A stretch of 57,167 nt of DNA from Bacillota bacterium (GCA_023409435.1 JAEYHP010000084.1:1-57167); one strand, 5' to 3'. Positions 33,248 through 41,977 are shown, numbered from the stretch's first letter. The notes: a model not told the origin generated them from the letters alone. Numbers and translations: made by a program.

Positions 33248-33921
33248 AGCGTATCGACCATTCGGTAGCCCACGCCGCGCACACTCTGTATCTCCACATG
33301 GGCATGGATATAGGCAAGCTTCTTGCGTAAGAAGGAGATATACACCTCCACAATGGAAGGATCCGCCGTGCTGTCATATCCCCAGATACGCGTGTACAGG
33401 TCTTCCTTCTGCACAGCCGCAGACTTGCGCTGTAGAAAATAAGAAAAAATTTCTGTTTCCCGTTTACTTAACCGGATGCTTTCCTGTCCGCTGTAGATCG
33501 TATAAGCGCGCGGAAGCAGCGTGATATCTGAAAAATGCAGCGCGTCGCTCTTTTCCGAATCATCGGTGCGGCGGCTTAATGCCCTTATGCGCGCCAGCAA
33601 TTCCTCCAATGCAAAGGGTTTGGTCAGATAATCGTCCGCTCCGCAATCCAACCCCACCACGCGGTCGTTCACATCCGCGCGCGCGGTCAGCAGCATTACC
33701 GGAGTGGATCGCTTTTGCTGGCGCAAGGCGCGTAAAATGGAGAGCCCGCTGTGGCCGGGCAGCATCACGTCCAGCACGATCACATCAAAGCAAATAGTAA
33801 GCGCAATGCGCATGCCTTCCGTTCCGTCGTAGGCAACCTGCACCGTATAACCGCTTTTTAAAAATGCTTCCGTTAGGGCGTCCGTCATTGCCCGCTCGTC
33901 TTCCACCAATAGCAGCTTCAA
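33244..33921 (-). CDS. OmpR/PhoB family response regulator
   Basis: A 225-residue two-domain regulator. The receiver domain has the acidic pair E7/D8, the phospho-acceptor Asp51 (VIVLDVMLPG), Thr79 and Lys101 (YLTKPF). The C-terminal winged helix shows LSKRETEIFSYFL, DLYTRIWGYDS and the recognition region SIVEVYISFLRKKL...IQSVRGVGYRM. Start is TTG 33921, with GAGGTGAT 6 bases upstream. Genes of the divergent export operon begin 230 bases away, and an 11-bp direct repeat in that promoter is a likely binding site for this protein. Confidence 0.93.
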   Translation of the reverse strand: MKLLLVEDERAMTDALTEAFLKSGYTVQVAYDGTEGMRIALTICFDVIVLDVMLPGHSGLSILRALRQQKRSTPVMLLTARADVNDRVVGLDCGADDYLTKPFALEELLARIRALSRRTDDSEKSDALHFSDITLLPRAYTIYSGQESIRLSKRETEIFSYFLQRKSAAVQKEDLYTRIWGYDSTADPSIVEVYISFLRKKLAYIHAHVEIQSVRGVGYRMVDTL

Positions 33922-34059
33922 ATAGCATCACCTCACATTTGGCGTGAAATCCAAGTGTTTACAGTATCGTATCACACATTCCCTCCGTTTTCTGGGCATA
34001 AACCGGCAAAAAGCATGGCAAAAAAAGTACAGATTTTGGCTTGATTGTGACAAAGCCCA

Positions 34060-34096
34060 TTTCTTTAAGCTTTCTTAAAGGCATATTCGCTATAAT
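34060..34096 (+). promoter_or_regulatory. Export-operon promoter with response-regulator direct repeat
   Basis: TATAAT at 34091-34096 has no -35 consensus. Its place is taken by the direct repeat TTTCTTTAAGC (34060-34070) / TTTCTTAAAGG (34071-34081), with an 11-base period, ending 9 bases before the -10. This is the usual geometry for activation by OmpR/PhoB regulators. Confidence 0.7.
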
Positions 34097-34150
34097 GGCA
34101 AAAAGCGAAATGCAGGCCGTGATTGGTTTTGTCTTGGGAGGGAACACAGG

Positions 34151-35827
34151 ATGCAACGTAAGGTCAGCGAAAAGGGCATGCACAGGCACGGCGAGGAAGA
34201 GATACTCGCCATGCTGGGCGAAAAGCGGGAGCGGTCGCGTCCAAAGAAAACGATATGGATTTTCCTTGCGGGCGGCGCGCTGCTCGCAGCGACTGCCGTA
34301 CTCATACTCGTTTTGCCCAAAGAGCAGAACGCGCAAAGCGAGACGCTCTACCGCGAATACCAGGTGGAACGCGGCGATATCATAGTCGGGCAGAATGAAA
34401 GCTCCTCCATCTCGCTGGACCGGGAAGCCGTAACATTCCCGGTTTCCTCCACCGTGGAGGAGGTATACGTCAAGGCGGGGTCTTCCGTGAATACAGGCGA
34501 TTTGCTGATGAAGCTGAATGCCGATGAAATCGCCGCGGGCCTTGCGACCTATGAGCTCGAGCTTGAACAGGCGGCGCTGGAAGTGGAAAAAGCCAAGCTG
34601 GACCAGCAGACGGGCCTTCTTAAAGCGCAGCAGGAATATGAAAGCAGCGTCGAAAGCGGAAAGCTCGCTTCCTCCCAGGAAAACCTGACGGTAGACGAAC
34701 TGCAGCTTGCCGTAACCAACGCCGAAAAGGCCTATGCGGACGCGCAGGATGCATATGAGGAATATTACAGGGCCAGCGTAAGTTTTAAATCCGCAAAGGC
34801 GCACTTAGAGAACCTGGAGGAAGAAATTGAGGAGCTGAAAGAGGAAATAGAAGAGGAGGAGCAAGTTGCTTCCTCCAGCAGCCTTTCCGATCTGAAAAGC
34901 GAGCTTGCTTCTTACCAGGAATACTACAATGAGTATAAAACGGAGTTCACGGAAACCTACGGCAACAACGTGGAGGATGCGGACGATGTGGAAGCGCAGC
35001 TTGCGACTTTGGCCGCCAATGTGGAAAAGACCGAGCTTGCACTCGCCAAAGCTAACCTGGCGCTGAACACGGGGAGCACGAGCGCCGATCAGAACAGCGC
35101 GCTTGCAAAAAGCGAGGCCTCCACGGCGGAAACCACGCTGGGGCTAAAAAAGATGCAATTGCAGCAGGCGGTGGACGCCGCACAGGAAAAATATAACCTG
35201 CTTGCGGCGGAAATTGAGGACCTCAAGGAAAGCATCGCGCTCGACGGTTTGGTGCTTTCTCCCTGCACGGGCATGGTGGCAAGCGTGAACGTGGAAGCGG
35301 GGGATTCGTTTGACGTCACCTACAACGAGGACCTTGGCATGCTCATGGAGCAGACGCTCTGCACGCTTACCGATATTTCAAGCGTCTATGTGCCCATCAC
35401 CATATCCGAGGAGGATATTCTGGACGTTTCCATCGGCCAGGAAGCGAATGTCGCCATGAACGCGTTTGAAGGCCAGGATTTTGAGGCCGAAGTGGACGCC
35501 ATCACGGTGGAATCCTCCCGTTCCGGCGCTGCGACTGTGAGCTATACGGTCAATGTCCGGCTCAAGGGCGAAAATACGCAGCTGATGTATGAAGGCATGA
35601 GCGCGGACGTCACGCTTGTGCAGCGCGCGGCGTTTGACGTCCTGTTTGTCAATGTCGCTGCGGTCACCAACACAAACGGTGTCGCCACCGTGCAGAAGCT
35701 TGTGGATGGCGAACAGGTTACGGCGGAAGTAAAAACCGGCTTCTCCGACGGGCGCTATGTGGAAATACTTGAAGGCCTGCAGGAAGAGGATACGGTGCTT
35801 GCGGAAAGTGCGGTGGGGCGCGAATGA
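34151..35827 (+). CDS. HlyD/MacA-like membrane fusion protein with a long coiled coil
   Basis: A 558-residue adaptor subunit for an ABC exporter. A short cytoplasmic start with basic residues precedes one membrane span (about 33-54). The lipoyl/barrel half begins near VSSTVEEVYVKAGSSVNTGDLLMKL. A long heptad-rich coiled coil (about 115-365; ELELEQAALEVEKAKLDQQ and LEEEIEELKEEIEEEEQ) leads back to LVLSPCTGMVASVNVEAGDSF and beta-barrel domains near DISSVYVPITISEEDILDVSIGQ. GGGAGGG precedes ATG 34151 by about 9 bases. Stop and next start overlap by 4 bases, so adaptor and permease are made together. The coiled coil is longer than in many MacA homologues. Confidence 0.9.
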   Translation: MQRKVSEKGMHRHGEEEILAMLGEKRERSRPKKTIWIFLAGGALLAATAVLILVLPKEQNAQSETLYREYQVERGDIIVGQNESSSISLDREAVTFPVSSTVEEVYVKAGSSVNTGDLLMKLNADEIAAGLATYELELEQAALEVEKAKLDQQTGLLKAQQEYESSVESGKLASSQENLTVDELQLAVTNAEKAYADAQDAYEEYYRASVSFKSAKAHLENLEEEIEELKEEIEEEEQVASSSSLSDLKSELASYQEYYNEYKTEFTETYGNNVEDADDVEAQLATLAANVEKTELALAKANLALNTGSTSADQNSALAKSEASTAETTLGLKKMQLQQAVDAAQEKYNLLAAEIEDLKESIALDGLVLSPCTGMVASVNVEAGDSFDVTYNEDLGMLMEQTLCTLTDISSVYVPITISEEDILDVSIGQEANVAMNAFEGQDFEAEVDAITVESSRSGAATVSYTVNVRLKGENTQLMYEGMSADVTLVQRAAFDVLFVNVAAVTNTNGVATVQKLVDGEQVTAEVKTGFSDGRYVEILEGLQEEDTVLAESAVGRE

Positions 35828-37197
35828 TGCGGATTTTGGAGGTCCTGCGGTTGGTGTGGATCAACATCGTTGAAAACAAGTTCAAAATGATGATGACATC
35901 GCTGGGCATTATCGTGGGCGCTGCGACCATCGTTATCGTCATTGCCATAGGCCGCGGCGGGCAGGCGGACGTGGCCGACCAGTTCAGCAACCTCAACGCG
36001 GGCGCGATCGACGTGAGCGTGGGCGACGGCGTAGATATGGACGCCATGCTGCAGGGGCCGGGCAATATGACCGGCGCCATGCCGAATATGGATTTCAATG
36101 CGATCCGGAAGCAGGTGGAGCAAAGCGGCGGAAAAATGTTCAGCGTGACCGTGCCCGGCGGGGAGACTGTCTCCATAGGCGGCGGTGGAATGTTCGGCGG
36201 CGGCAGAGTGAACAACAGGCAAAACACTGTGCGGTTGGACACAGACGATGTGGAGGATATCCGCTCCCTTGTTCCCGGCCTTAAAGAGGTCACGATCCTC
36301 CAGAGCGGGGAGACCGCCGTATACGGCGGGACGCTTGAGGAAGAAAAGACATCCACCGTGGTGGGCGTATATGGGGATTACCAGAATGTCAGCAACCTTT
36401 CCGTGCTCTACGGGCGGTTTATTGAGGAAACGGATACCGAATACGAGGATTATGTCTGCGTCATCGGTTACGGTCTGGCGGAGGAGATATTTACCTACGC
36501 CGCCTACGCTTACGGGGATTACCTGACCATAGACGGCAAAAATTACGAGATTGTGGGCGTGCTCAACAGCATGGGCGACGTCTCCTCCGGCATCAGCCCG
36601 GATACGTCGGTCTACCTCCCCTACACCACGGCTCAAAAGCAGATATTCGGCACATCTTCGGAGCCCAAGATCGCGGCCGTAGCCGAAAACGTGGAGGATG
36701 TACCCGGGATCATGACGGATATCGAGGCCATCTTAACCGAAAATTACCCTGACGGCTTCTTTGACGTAACGGACGCCGGGAGCGCCATGGAAGCGGCTTC
36801 TAGCTCCGCGAATACCCTGGCGCTGCTGCTGCTGGGCGTCGCTTCTATCGTGTTCATCGTGGGCGGCATCGGCATTATGAACGTCATGTTCGTTTCCGTC
36901 AAGGAACGCACTTCCGAAATAGGGTTGTTAAAGGCCATCGGCTGCTCCAAAAAGACCATACTGCTGGAGTTTCTTTTGGAGGCCTGCATCTTGTCCGTCG
37001 TCGGCGGGTTGATCGGCGTGGGCGTCAGCTTCGGGCTGCTGCCGCTGGTGCAACTGCTTGGCATGCGCGTGGAAGCAAGTGCATGGGGGTACCTGCTTGC
37101 GCTCGTGTTTGCCGTCATCACCGGCACGGTATTCGGGTTCTACCCCGCATGGAAGGCGTCAAGGTTGGTGCCGATCGAGGCCATGAATTTGGAATAG
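35824..37197 (+). CDS. MacB/FtsX-type ABC transporter permease
   Basis: A 457-residue permease of the mechanotransducing MacB-type family. TM1 follows MMRILEVLRLVWINIVENKFKMMMTSLGIIVG. A large extracytoplasmic MacB-type domain (about 45-330) contains Gly/Met-rich (MQGPGNMTGAMPNM) and Gly-rich stretches. TM2-4 are at about 335-455, with the FtsX core GGIGIMNVMFVSVKERTSEIGLLKAIG and the ending GFYPAWKASRLVPIEAMNLE. It moves peptides, antibiotics or lipids from the outer leaflet. The ATPase is a separate gene two positions downstream. It is coupled to the adaptor gene by a 4-base overlap. Confidence 0.93.
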   Translation: MMRILEVLRLVWINIVENKFKMMMTSLGIIVGAATIVIVIAIGRGGQADVADQFSNLNAGAIDVSVGDGVDMDAMLQGPGNMTGAMPNMDFNAIRKQVEQSGGKMFSVTVPGGETVSIGGGGMFGGGRVNNRQNTVRLDTDDVEDIRSLVPGLKEVTILQSGETAVYGGTLEEEKTSTVVGVYGDYQNVSNLSVLYGRFIEETDTEYEDYVCVIGYGLAEEIFTYAAYAYGDYLTIDGKNYEIVGVLNSMGDVSSGISPDTSVYLPYTTAQKQIFGTSSEPKIAAVAENVEDVPGIMTDIEAILTENYPDGFFDVTDAGSAMEAASSSANTLALLLLGVASIVFIVGGIGIMNVMFVSVKERTSEIGLLKAIGCSKKTILLEFLLEACILSVVGGLIGVGVSFGLLPLVQLLGMRVEASAWGYLLALVFAVITGTVFGFYPAWKASRLVPIEAMNLE

Positions 37198-37221
37198 GAG
37201 AGGTCAGGCAAAGGCAAGACG

Positions 37222-37364
37222 ATGGGTTCTTAGGGGCTTTTCGAAGGAAAGCGGGTTCGGTGCCCATAGGGCAGAAACCGATCCTGCGAATCGGTTTCAG
37301 AACCCTGGGTACCGTCGATTACGGCCCTAAGCGGGAGCTTGAGGGCGGAGCCCTCAACGTACCC
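37222..37364 (+). repeat. Dispersed repeat family R, copy 5, inside the export operon
   Basis: A 143-base short form. Module 1 is complete (GGGTTCTTAGGGGCTT, GGTGCCCATAGGGCAG, ACCGATCC-TGCGAATCGGT, CTGGGTACC, CGGCCCTAAGCGGGAG), then it jumps straight to the end TTGAGGGCGGAGCCCTCAAC. The GCCGCC and TTGCGAACTGTGG modules are missing. It separates the permease from the lipoprotein gene. Confidence 0.8.
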
Positions 37365-37425
37365 ATTTATCGATACCCTGCGTCTGATAAAAGGCAATTG
37401 GACAGATCAATACAAGGAGAACGCT

Positions 37426-38043
37426 ATGAAACGAATCGCCATGCTACTGTGCTTATTGCTCCCGCTCACGTTGTGGGGGTGCTCCGCTGCGAAAGTGGAA
37501 CAGGAAGGAATTATCAAGGAGGGCGCCGTGCAACCGGCCGCGGAAAACGGCGGCGCCACCGTATATGGAAAAGTGGAAAGCATCGTGGACAATGAGGTCT
37601 TGCTTGCATTGGGAGAGCCGCAAAAGAGCACGGCTTCGAGCTTGGAAGCGCCGGAAGGAAGCGACGTCCAGACCGACGAAGCTCCGGAAGGACAGAAGGT
37701 CCAGATCGGCGAAGCGCCGCAGGCGGATGCCTCGGGCGAAAGCATTACATTTGGGGAAGGCGAGCGCCCCGACGGGAAAACATTTTTCGGCTCCGGCGAG
37801 CGCTCCGGCGGCCAGATGCCCTCCGGTGGGAAAGACGCGCAAACCATACAGGCGTCCGGCAATTCCGGCGGAATGGGGCGCAGCGTGTCTTTAGACTATA
37901 CCGGCGAGACGGCAAAGTACCTGCTGCCCGTGGGCATGGCGATTGGCTCAGGGGATTTCTCCAACGTCAGCAAGGGCATGGTGCTCGCCCTCTCCCTGAA
38001 CGGGGAAGGAACCATTACCGCCGTGCGCATACTCGCCGGCTAA
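37426..38043 (+). CDS. Lipoprotein of the export operon, unknown function
   Basis: A 205-residue lipoprotein. The signal ends in a lipobox LTLWGC (Cys about residue 19), after MKRIAMLLCLLLP. The mature part is Gly/Ser/Glu-rich and low in complexity in the middle (EAPEGSDVQTDEAPEGQKVQ, GEGERPDGKTFFGSGERSGG), bounded by two short folded stretches: GGATVYGKVESIVDNEVLLALGE, and a C-terminal YTGETAKYLLPVGMAIG...LSLNGEGTITAVRIL. These resemble the halves of one small beta domain interrupted by a linker. GGAGA precedes ATG 37426. Its place between permease and ATPase genes suggests it is an accessory part of the exporter. Confidence 0.75.
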   Translation: MKRIAMLLCLLLPLTLWGCSAAKVEQEGIIKEGAVQPAAENGGATVYGKVESIVDNEVLLALGEPQKSTASSLEAPEGSDVQTDEAPEGQKVQIGEAPQADASGESITFGEGERPDGKTFFGSGERSGGQMPSGGKDAQTIQASGNSGGMGRSVSLDYTGETAKYLLPVGMAIGSGDFSNVSKGMVLALSLNGEGTITAVRILAG

Positions 38044-38053
38044 GGAGGGTGGT

Positions 38054-38734
38054 ATGGAACAGGCGGCAAATGTCATAGACCTCAGGTCCATTCATAAGCG
38101 TTTTTTTGTGGGGGACAGCGTGGTGGAGGCGCTAAAGCATGTTTCCCTCACCGTACGCCGTGGGGAGTACCTGGGCGTATTGGGTCCTTCGGGCAGCGGG
38201 AAATCCACGCTGATGAATCTCATCGGCTGCATGGATACGTTCCAGGAGGGCGAATACTACCTCATGGGCCTCCCCATCCATGAGATGGAAGACGAAGAGA
38301 TGGCCATCATCCGCAACCGCATGGTCGGCTTCATATTCCAGAAATATCATCTTATTTCGAAATATACGGTGCTCCAGAACGTCATGATGCCGCTCCTGGT
38401 GCGCGGCGTTCCGCATAAGGAAGCCATGCGAACGGCGCTTGAAAAGCTGGAACTCTTGGAAATGACCGACCGCATTCTGCACAAGCCCAACGAGCTTTCG
38501 GGCGGCCAGCAGCAGCGCGTCGCCATCGCCCGCGCGCTGGTGGGCGAGCCCAAACTGCTGCTGGCGGATGAACCTACCGGCGCTCTCGATACCCGGACCG
38601 GCCAGGAAGTCTTAAAACTGTTTCAGAGGCTTAACAATATGGGTCACACCATCGTCATGATCACGCACGATCTGCAGGTGGCCGCCAACGCGCGCCGCGT
38701 GGTGCATATCGTGGACGGCGCATTGACGGATTGA
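38054..38734 (+). CDS. ABC transporter ATP-binding protein (MacB/LolD type)
   Basis: A 226-residue ATPase powering the MacB-like permease. Walker A is GPSGSGKST (44-52), the Q-loop lies in FIFQKYHLISKYTVLQNVMMPLL, the signature is LSGGQQQR (about 142-149), and Walker B is LLLADEPTGALD, followed by the H-loop MITHDL. The LISKYTVLQNV segment is typical of the MacB/LolD subgroup. AGGAGG precedes ATG 38054, only 10 bases after the lipoprotein stop. The adaptor, permease, lipoprotein and ATPase genes are all on one strand and form one tripartite-like exporter. Confidence 0.95.
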   Translation: MEQAANVIDLRSIHKRFFVGDSVVEALKHVSLTVRRGEYLGVLGPSGSGKSTLMNLIGCMDTFQEGEYYLMGLPIHEMEDEEMAIIRNRMVGFIFQKYHLISKYTVLQNVMMPLLVRGVPHKEAMRTALEKLELLEMTDRILHKPNELSGGQQQRVAIARALVGEPKLLLADEPTGALDTRTGQEVLKLFQRLNNMGHTIVMITHDLQVAANARRVVHIVDGALTD

Positions 38735-38827
38735 TATCTCTCGCGAACGGTTGACGCGCTTTCTTTATTCCTGTAACATGCTATATGGCGTCTCATCCAT
38801 ATATTGGCGAGGAGAAAAAAGAAAGCA

Positions 38828-40027
38828 ATGCATCAATCCGGCGTTTTCGTGCGGCGCGTCAGTATCCCGTTTGTGCCCATTGCGGCGGGCATGATGTTCT
38901 TTATCGGCTTTGAGTGGGGCGGGTTCCAGCTTGCGCTGCTGCGCGTGGCGCAGGAGTTTTCCCTGACTGAATCCGTGATGGGCTTGCTCGCCGGGCTCCA
39001 GTTCCTGGCCATGGCCGGGCTGCCGCTTCTTGTGGGCCGTATGGCGGACCGGGTTGGGAAAAAGCGGATTTTGATTATGACCCTTCCTGTATTCATGCTG
39101 GGGTGCGCGCTTGCCGTATTGAGCCGCTCGCCGCTTATATTCGTTCTGGCGGTGCTCTTGATCGGCTCCGCGTTTTCTGTAACGGAAACCGTCTCTGCCG
39201 CGGTAGTCTCGGATATCAAAGGCGGAGCGTCCGCGCGCACCATGAACATTGTGCAGAGCCTGTTCAGCCTGGGAGCTGTGGCGGGGCCGCTGGTTTCGGA
39301 ATTTTTCATGCTGCGCGGCGCATCCTGGCGCGTGGTGTTCCTGACGGCAGGATTGGGATACCTGCTTCTGTACCCCTTGCTGCTGCTTTCCCGCGTTCCC
39401 GCCGTCAAAACGCAGGAAGAGAAAAAGGGGAATATGCTGCGGGTGTTCAAAACCCCGATGCTTGCGTTTATGGGCGTTGCCATGTTCCTTTACGTGGGCA
39501 TTGAAAGCGGCATCGCCTTCTTTATCGACAGCTTTTTCCACCTGGAATTCTCAGCGGCGTCCATCGGCGCATACGGCATCGCCGTATTCTGGCTGTGCAC
39601 GGCGCTTTCGCGCATCGCCTTCGGCCAGATACGCTTTCAGCCCCAGCGCGTAGTGCTTGTCGGGTTCGCATGCATCACGGCGCTGATTGTAATGATGTTT
39701 TTTGCCGCGGGGGAAGCCGGCATGCTCATCCTCTGCGCGGCGGCCGGCATTGCGTGCGGGCCGCTGTGGCCCATCATCGCCAGCCTGGGTATGGGCGCAT
39801 GCCCGGAGGATACGGGAACCGCGATGGGCGTGATCTCCACTACCGGCAGCCTGGGGGGCGCGGCGCTGCCCGCGCTCATCGGCGTACTGACCGAACTTTT
39901 TGGCATACGCCCGGCGTTTCTGGTTCTTTCCATCGTCACCCTCGCCACGACTGGCATGATGCTGTTTGTGCAGCGGTCCTTCAAGCGCAAGGCGCAACCA
40001 CCCTGCGCGCCGGAGCAAGGCGGATAA
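38828..40027 (+). CDS. Major facilitator superfamily transporter
   Basis: A 399-residue carrier with about twelve membrane spans. The MFS motif A lies between TM2 and TM3 (GRMADRVGKKR), and the N-half has FEWGGFQLALLRVAQEF. The C-half has PLWPIIASLGMG and GTAMGVISTTGSLGGA, reminiscent of sugar or FucP-like members, but no diagnostic residue fixes the substrate. ATG 38828 is preferred, with AGGAG 13 bases upstream; a TTG 24 bases earlier lacks any box. It lies 83 bases from the fucU end, convergent with it, so a sugar role is possible but unproven. Confidence 0.85.
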   Translation: MHQSGVFVRRVSIPFVPIAAGMMFFIGFEWGGFQLALLRVAQEFSLTESVMGLLAGLQFLAMAGLPLLVGRMADRVGKKRILIMTLPVFMLGCALAVLSRSPLIFVLAVLLIGSAFSVTETVSAAVVSDIKGGASARTMNIVQSLFSLGAVAGPLVSEFFMLRGASWRVVFLTAGLGYLLLYPLLLLSRVPAVKTQEEKKGNMLRVFKTPMLAFMGVAMFLYVGIESGIAFFIDSFFHLEFSAASIGAYGIAVFWLCTALSRIAFGQIRFQPQRVVLVGFACITALIVMMFFAAGEAGMLILCAAAGIACGPLWPIIASLGMGACPEDTGTAMGVISTTGSLGGAALPALIGVLTELFGIRPAFLVLSIVTLATTGMMLFVQRSFKRKAQPPCAPEQGG

Positions 40028-40059
40028 ATCAGCGGGAGCTTTGGGAAAAAGATTATGAA

Positions 40060-40090
40060 CAAAAAAATGGGCCTGCGCATGCGCAGGCCC
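40060..40090 (-). terminator. Terminator of fucU
   Basis: The palindrome GGGCCTGCGCATGCGCAGGCCC (40069-40090) is preceded on the plus strand by AAAAAAAT, that is, followed by ATTTTTTT on the fucU strand. It can also slow read-through from the MFS gene. Confidence 0.85.
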
Positions 40091-40109
40091 GTTCGTATTA
40101 GTGAGCTTA

Positions 40110-40556
40110 TTACTTGATTACGCCCTTCTGAATCAGCACATTTGCGTAGATAGCGGCTTCCCCTGTCTGCACGATGCAGTACGACTTCTTGGCCTCCTCA
40201 TAGAAACGGAACCGCTCGTAGAAGCCGATGGCGCTCACGCCGCGCGGCTCATATTTCGCTACAATCTCCTTATAGGTTTCCCAGATGGGGATCTTAAGAC
40301 CTTTGTCGGACGCGGCGGGCTCCATCAGCATGACGGGGGTGGACACGTAGCTGTCGCAGGGCATCATCTGTAAAATCGCCTCCAGCAGTTCGGGGATGCC
40401 GATGCCGTCAGCGCGCACAAATTTGCAGTTGCCCTCATGCGCGAACCGTTTCCCGGGGAAGTTTCCGTCCCCCAATACGATGACGTCGCTGTGCCCCATT
40501 TCGCACAATGTAGCCAAAAGTTCCGGTGAAAGGACCTTGGGTACGCCCAGTAACAT
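40110..40556 (-). CDS. fucU: L-fucose mutarotase
   Basis: A 148-residue enzyme of the RbsD/FucU family that interconverts alpha and beta anomers of L-fucose (and some other sugars) so that uptake and isomerase can act. The start MLLGVPKVLSPELLATLCEMGHSDVIVLGDGNFP is the FucU signature; His22 and Asp30 lie in the active-site region. The end shows GFYERFRFYEEAKKSYCIVQTGE, with GE and the aromatic Y residues of FucU. AAGGAGGA precedes ATG 40556. It is transcribed away from the ABC-fucI operon, in the same direction as the LacI gene and 125 bases downstream of it. Its upstream region holds a perfect LacI-type operator. Confidence 0.92.
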   Translation of the reverse strand: MLLGVPKVLSPELLATLCEMGHSDVIVLGDGNFPGKRFAHEGNCKFVRADGIGIPELLEAILQMMPCDSYVSTPVMLMEPAASDKGLKIPIWETYKEIVAKYEPRGVSAIGFYERFRFYEEAKKSYCIVQTGEAAIYANVLIQKGVIK

Positions 40557-40622
40557 ATCTTGTTTCCTCCTTCAAGCAGCGTTTATGCGGGTATTCATAT
40601 CCGAATCAGCACACAGCCACAC

Positions 40623-40638
40623 AGCGAAACGTTTCGCT
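40623..40638. promoter_or_regulatory. LacI-family operator upstream of fucU
   Basis: AGCGAAACGTTTCGCT is a perfect 16-base palindrome with the central CG of LacI/PurR-type sites, 67 bases upstream of the fucU start. A near copy (AGCGAAACGTTACGTG) lies in the ABC-fucI promoter at 41962-41977. Confidence 0.8.
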
Positions 40639-40681
40639 CCGCTGGAACAATTCCGGCTATCGAAATGCAATTTGTCATAAA

Positions 40682-41689
40682 TCAAAGGGTTGCGACGGAT
40701 TCGTGGAGCAGCAGTTCGGCCTTCAGGCGCATCATTTGGGGGAAAGAAGAATAATCCTCCCGCATGCGCTGTACCAATGTCGCCACGGTCTGCTCGGCAA
40801 TGAGCTCCATCGGCTGAACCACAATAGAAAGCGGCGGATTAAACATTTTGGTAAGCCGGATCTCGTCAAAGCCGATAAACGAGATATCCTGTGGGATTTT
40901 CAGCTTGCGCTCGTAGGCCGCGGTCACCGCGCCGAGAGTCATATCGTAGTTGGTGACGAATATCGCCGTGGGAGGGTCGCCCATATCCATGAACTCGCAG
41001 AACAGGCGATAGCCGGATTCATAGGTGTAATCGCCCAGCAGCATCAGGGAGGAATCGAGCGGTATGGAATAGTCCGCGAGCACGCGCTGGTAGCCCAACG
41101 TGCGCTCATAGCCAGTGGAGATATCGCTTGGGCCCATCATAATGCCGATTCTGCGGTGGCGGTTGATTAACAGGTGCTCCACCGCGGCGTAGGAAATGCC
41201 CGAATTGTCCACCAGTATGCGGTCGTAGTCGAGGCCCGAAATCCAGCGGTCCAGCATCACCAGCGGGACCTTGTGGGTATAAATTTCCTTAATGGCGTTT
41301 ACCTTTTCCACATTCACGCGCTCAGGAACGAATATGATGCTGTCCACCTGCTTGCCGACCAGGAACTTGAGTTTATTGAGCTCCTGCTCCGGGTCGTTGT
41401 TGTAGCTGCAGACGATCAGCGAATACCCCTCTTTCCCCAGGCGATCCTCTATCAGGGAGAACAGGTTGGAGAAAAAAGACACGGAAAGCGAGGGCAAAAG
41501 CGCCCCTACCGTCATGGTCTTGCTGGTCTTCAGGCTTCGCGCCGCCTGGTTGACCGTAAAATCCAGCGTGTGGATGGCATGGTCAATAAGCGCCTTGTTT
41601 TCTTCCAGGACGTTTCCGCCGTTGATATATTTGGATATGGTGGATATGGAAAGGCCGGTCAGCCTGGCAACATCCTTGATATTGGACAC
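40682..41689 (-). CDS. LacI family transcriptional regulator
   Basis: A 335-residue repressor with an N-terminal helix-turn-helix (SNIKDVARLTGLSISTISKYINGG) and a periplasmic-binding-protein-like sugar domain (TMTVGALLPSLSVSFFSNLFSLIEDRL... to SFIGFDEIRLTKMFNPPLSIVVQP). The start is GTG 41689, with AGGAGGA 6 bases upstream; frames that extend further upstream start before this box. It sits between fucU and the sugar ABC operon and divergent from the latter. The two matching palindromes at 40623 and 41962 are its probable binding sites, with fucose or D-arabinose (or a phosphate of them) as likely inducer. The linker SKYINGG replaces the usual SRALN sequence. Confidence 0.9.
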   Translation of the reverse strand: MSNIKDVARLTGLSISTISKYINGGNVLEENKALIDHAIHTLDFTVNQAARSLKTSKTMTVGALLPSLSVSFFSNLFSLIEDRLGKEGYSLIVCSYNNDPEQELNKLKFLVGKQVDSIIFVPERVNVEKVNAIKEIYTHKVPLVMLDRWISGLDYDRILVDNSGISYAAVEHLLINRHRRIGIMMGPSDISTGYERTLGYQRVLADYSIPLDSSLMLLGDYTYESGYRLFCEFMDMGDPPTAIFVTNYDMTLGAVTAAYERKLKIPQDISFIGFDEIRLTKMFNPPLSIVVQPMELIAEQTVATLVQRMREDYSSFPQMMRLKAELLLHESVATL

Positions 41690-41928
41690 TGGATTCCTCC
41701 TGTTATGGGCAAAAAACTGCGCGAAACCTTTCATTTATTGTAATATGCCCGTTATCCCCTGTCAAGCGGGCGCAGAACCTGATTATTCCGGGAAGAAACT
41801 TGGCTTTTAGGAAAAATACGCAACCGCAGCGCATCTGCGGAATATGCAGAAAAATGCCGATAATTCCTTGAAAATTTGTTCAGAAGAGCCGCAAAAGGAT
41901 GCCCTCTTCCCACCTATGCATTTCCATG
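41690..41928. other. Divergent intergenic region, LacI side
   Basis: No gene seen. It holds the LacI gene's own leader and a small CCGCAG/CTGCGG hairpin at 41824-41840. Confidence 0.4.
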
Positions 41929-41977
41929 TTGACAATGCAATTTTGCATATGTTATAATTCAAGCGAAACGTTACGTG
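41929..41977 (+). promoter_or_regulatory. Promoter and LacI-type operator of the sugar ABC-fucI operon
   Basis: TTGACA (41929-41934) and TATAAT (41953-41958) with an 18-base spacer. AGCGAAACGTTACGTG at 41962-41977 starts 4 bases after the -10, so a bound repressor would block initiation. Between it and the first gene lies a leader of nearly 200 bases with no open frame. Confidence 0.82.

Noticed and set aside
38804..38827. TTG start 24 bases upstream for the MFS gene
   Set aside because: No ribosome box precedes it, and the added residues are a lysine-rich run overlapping the box of the downstream ATG.
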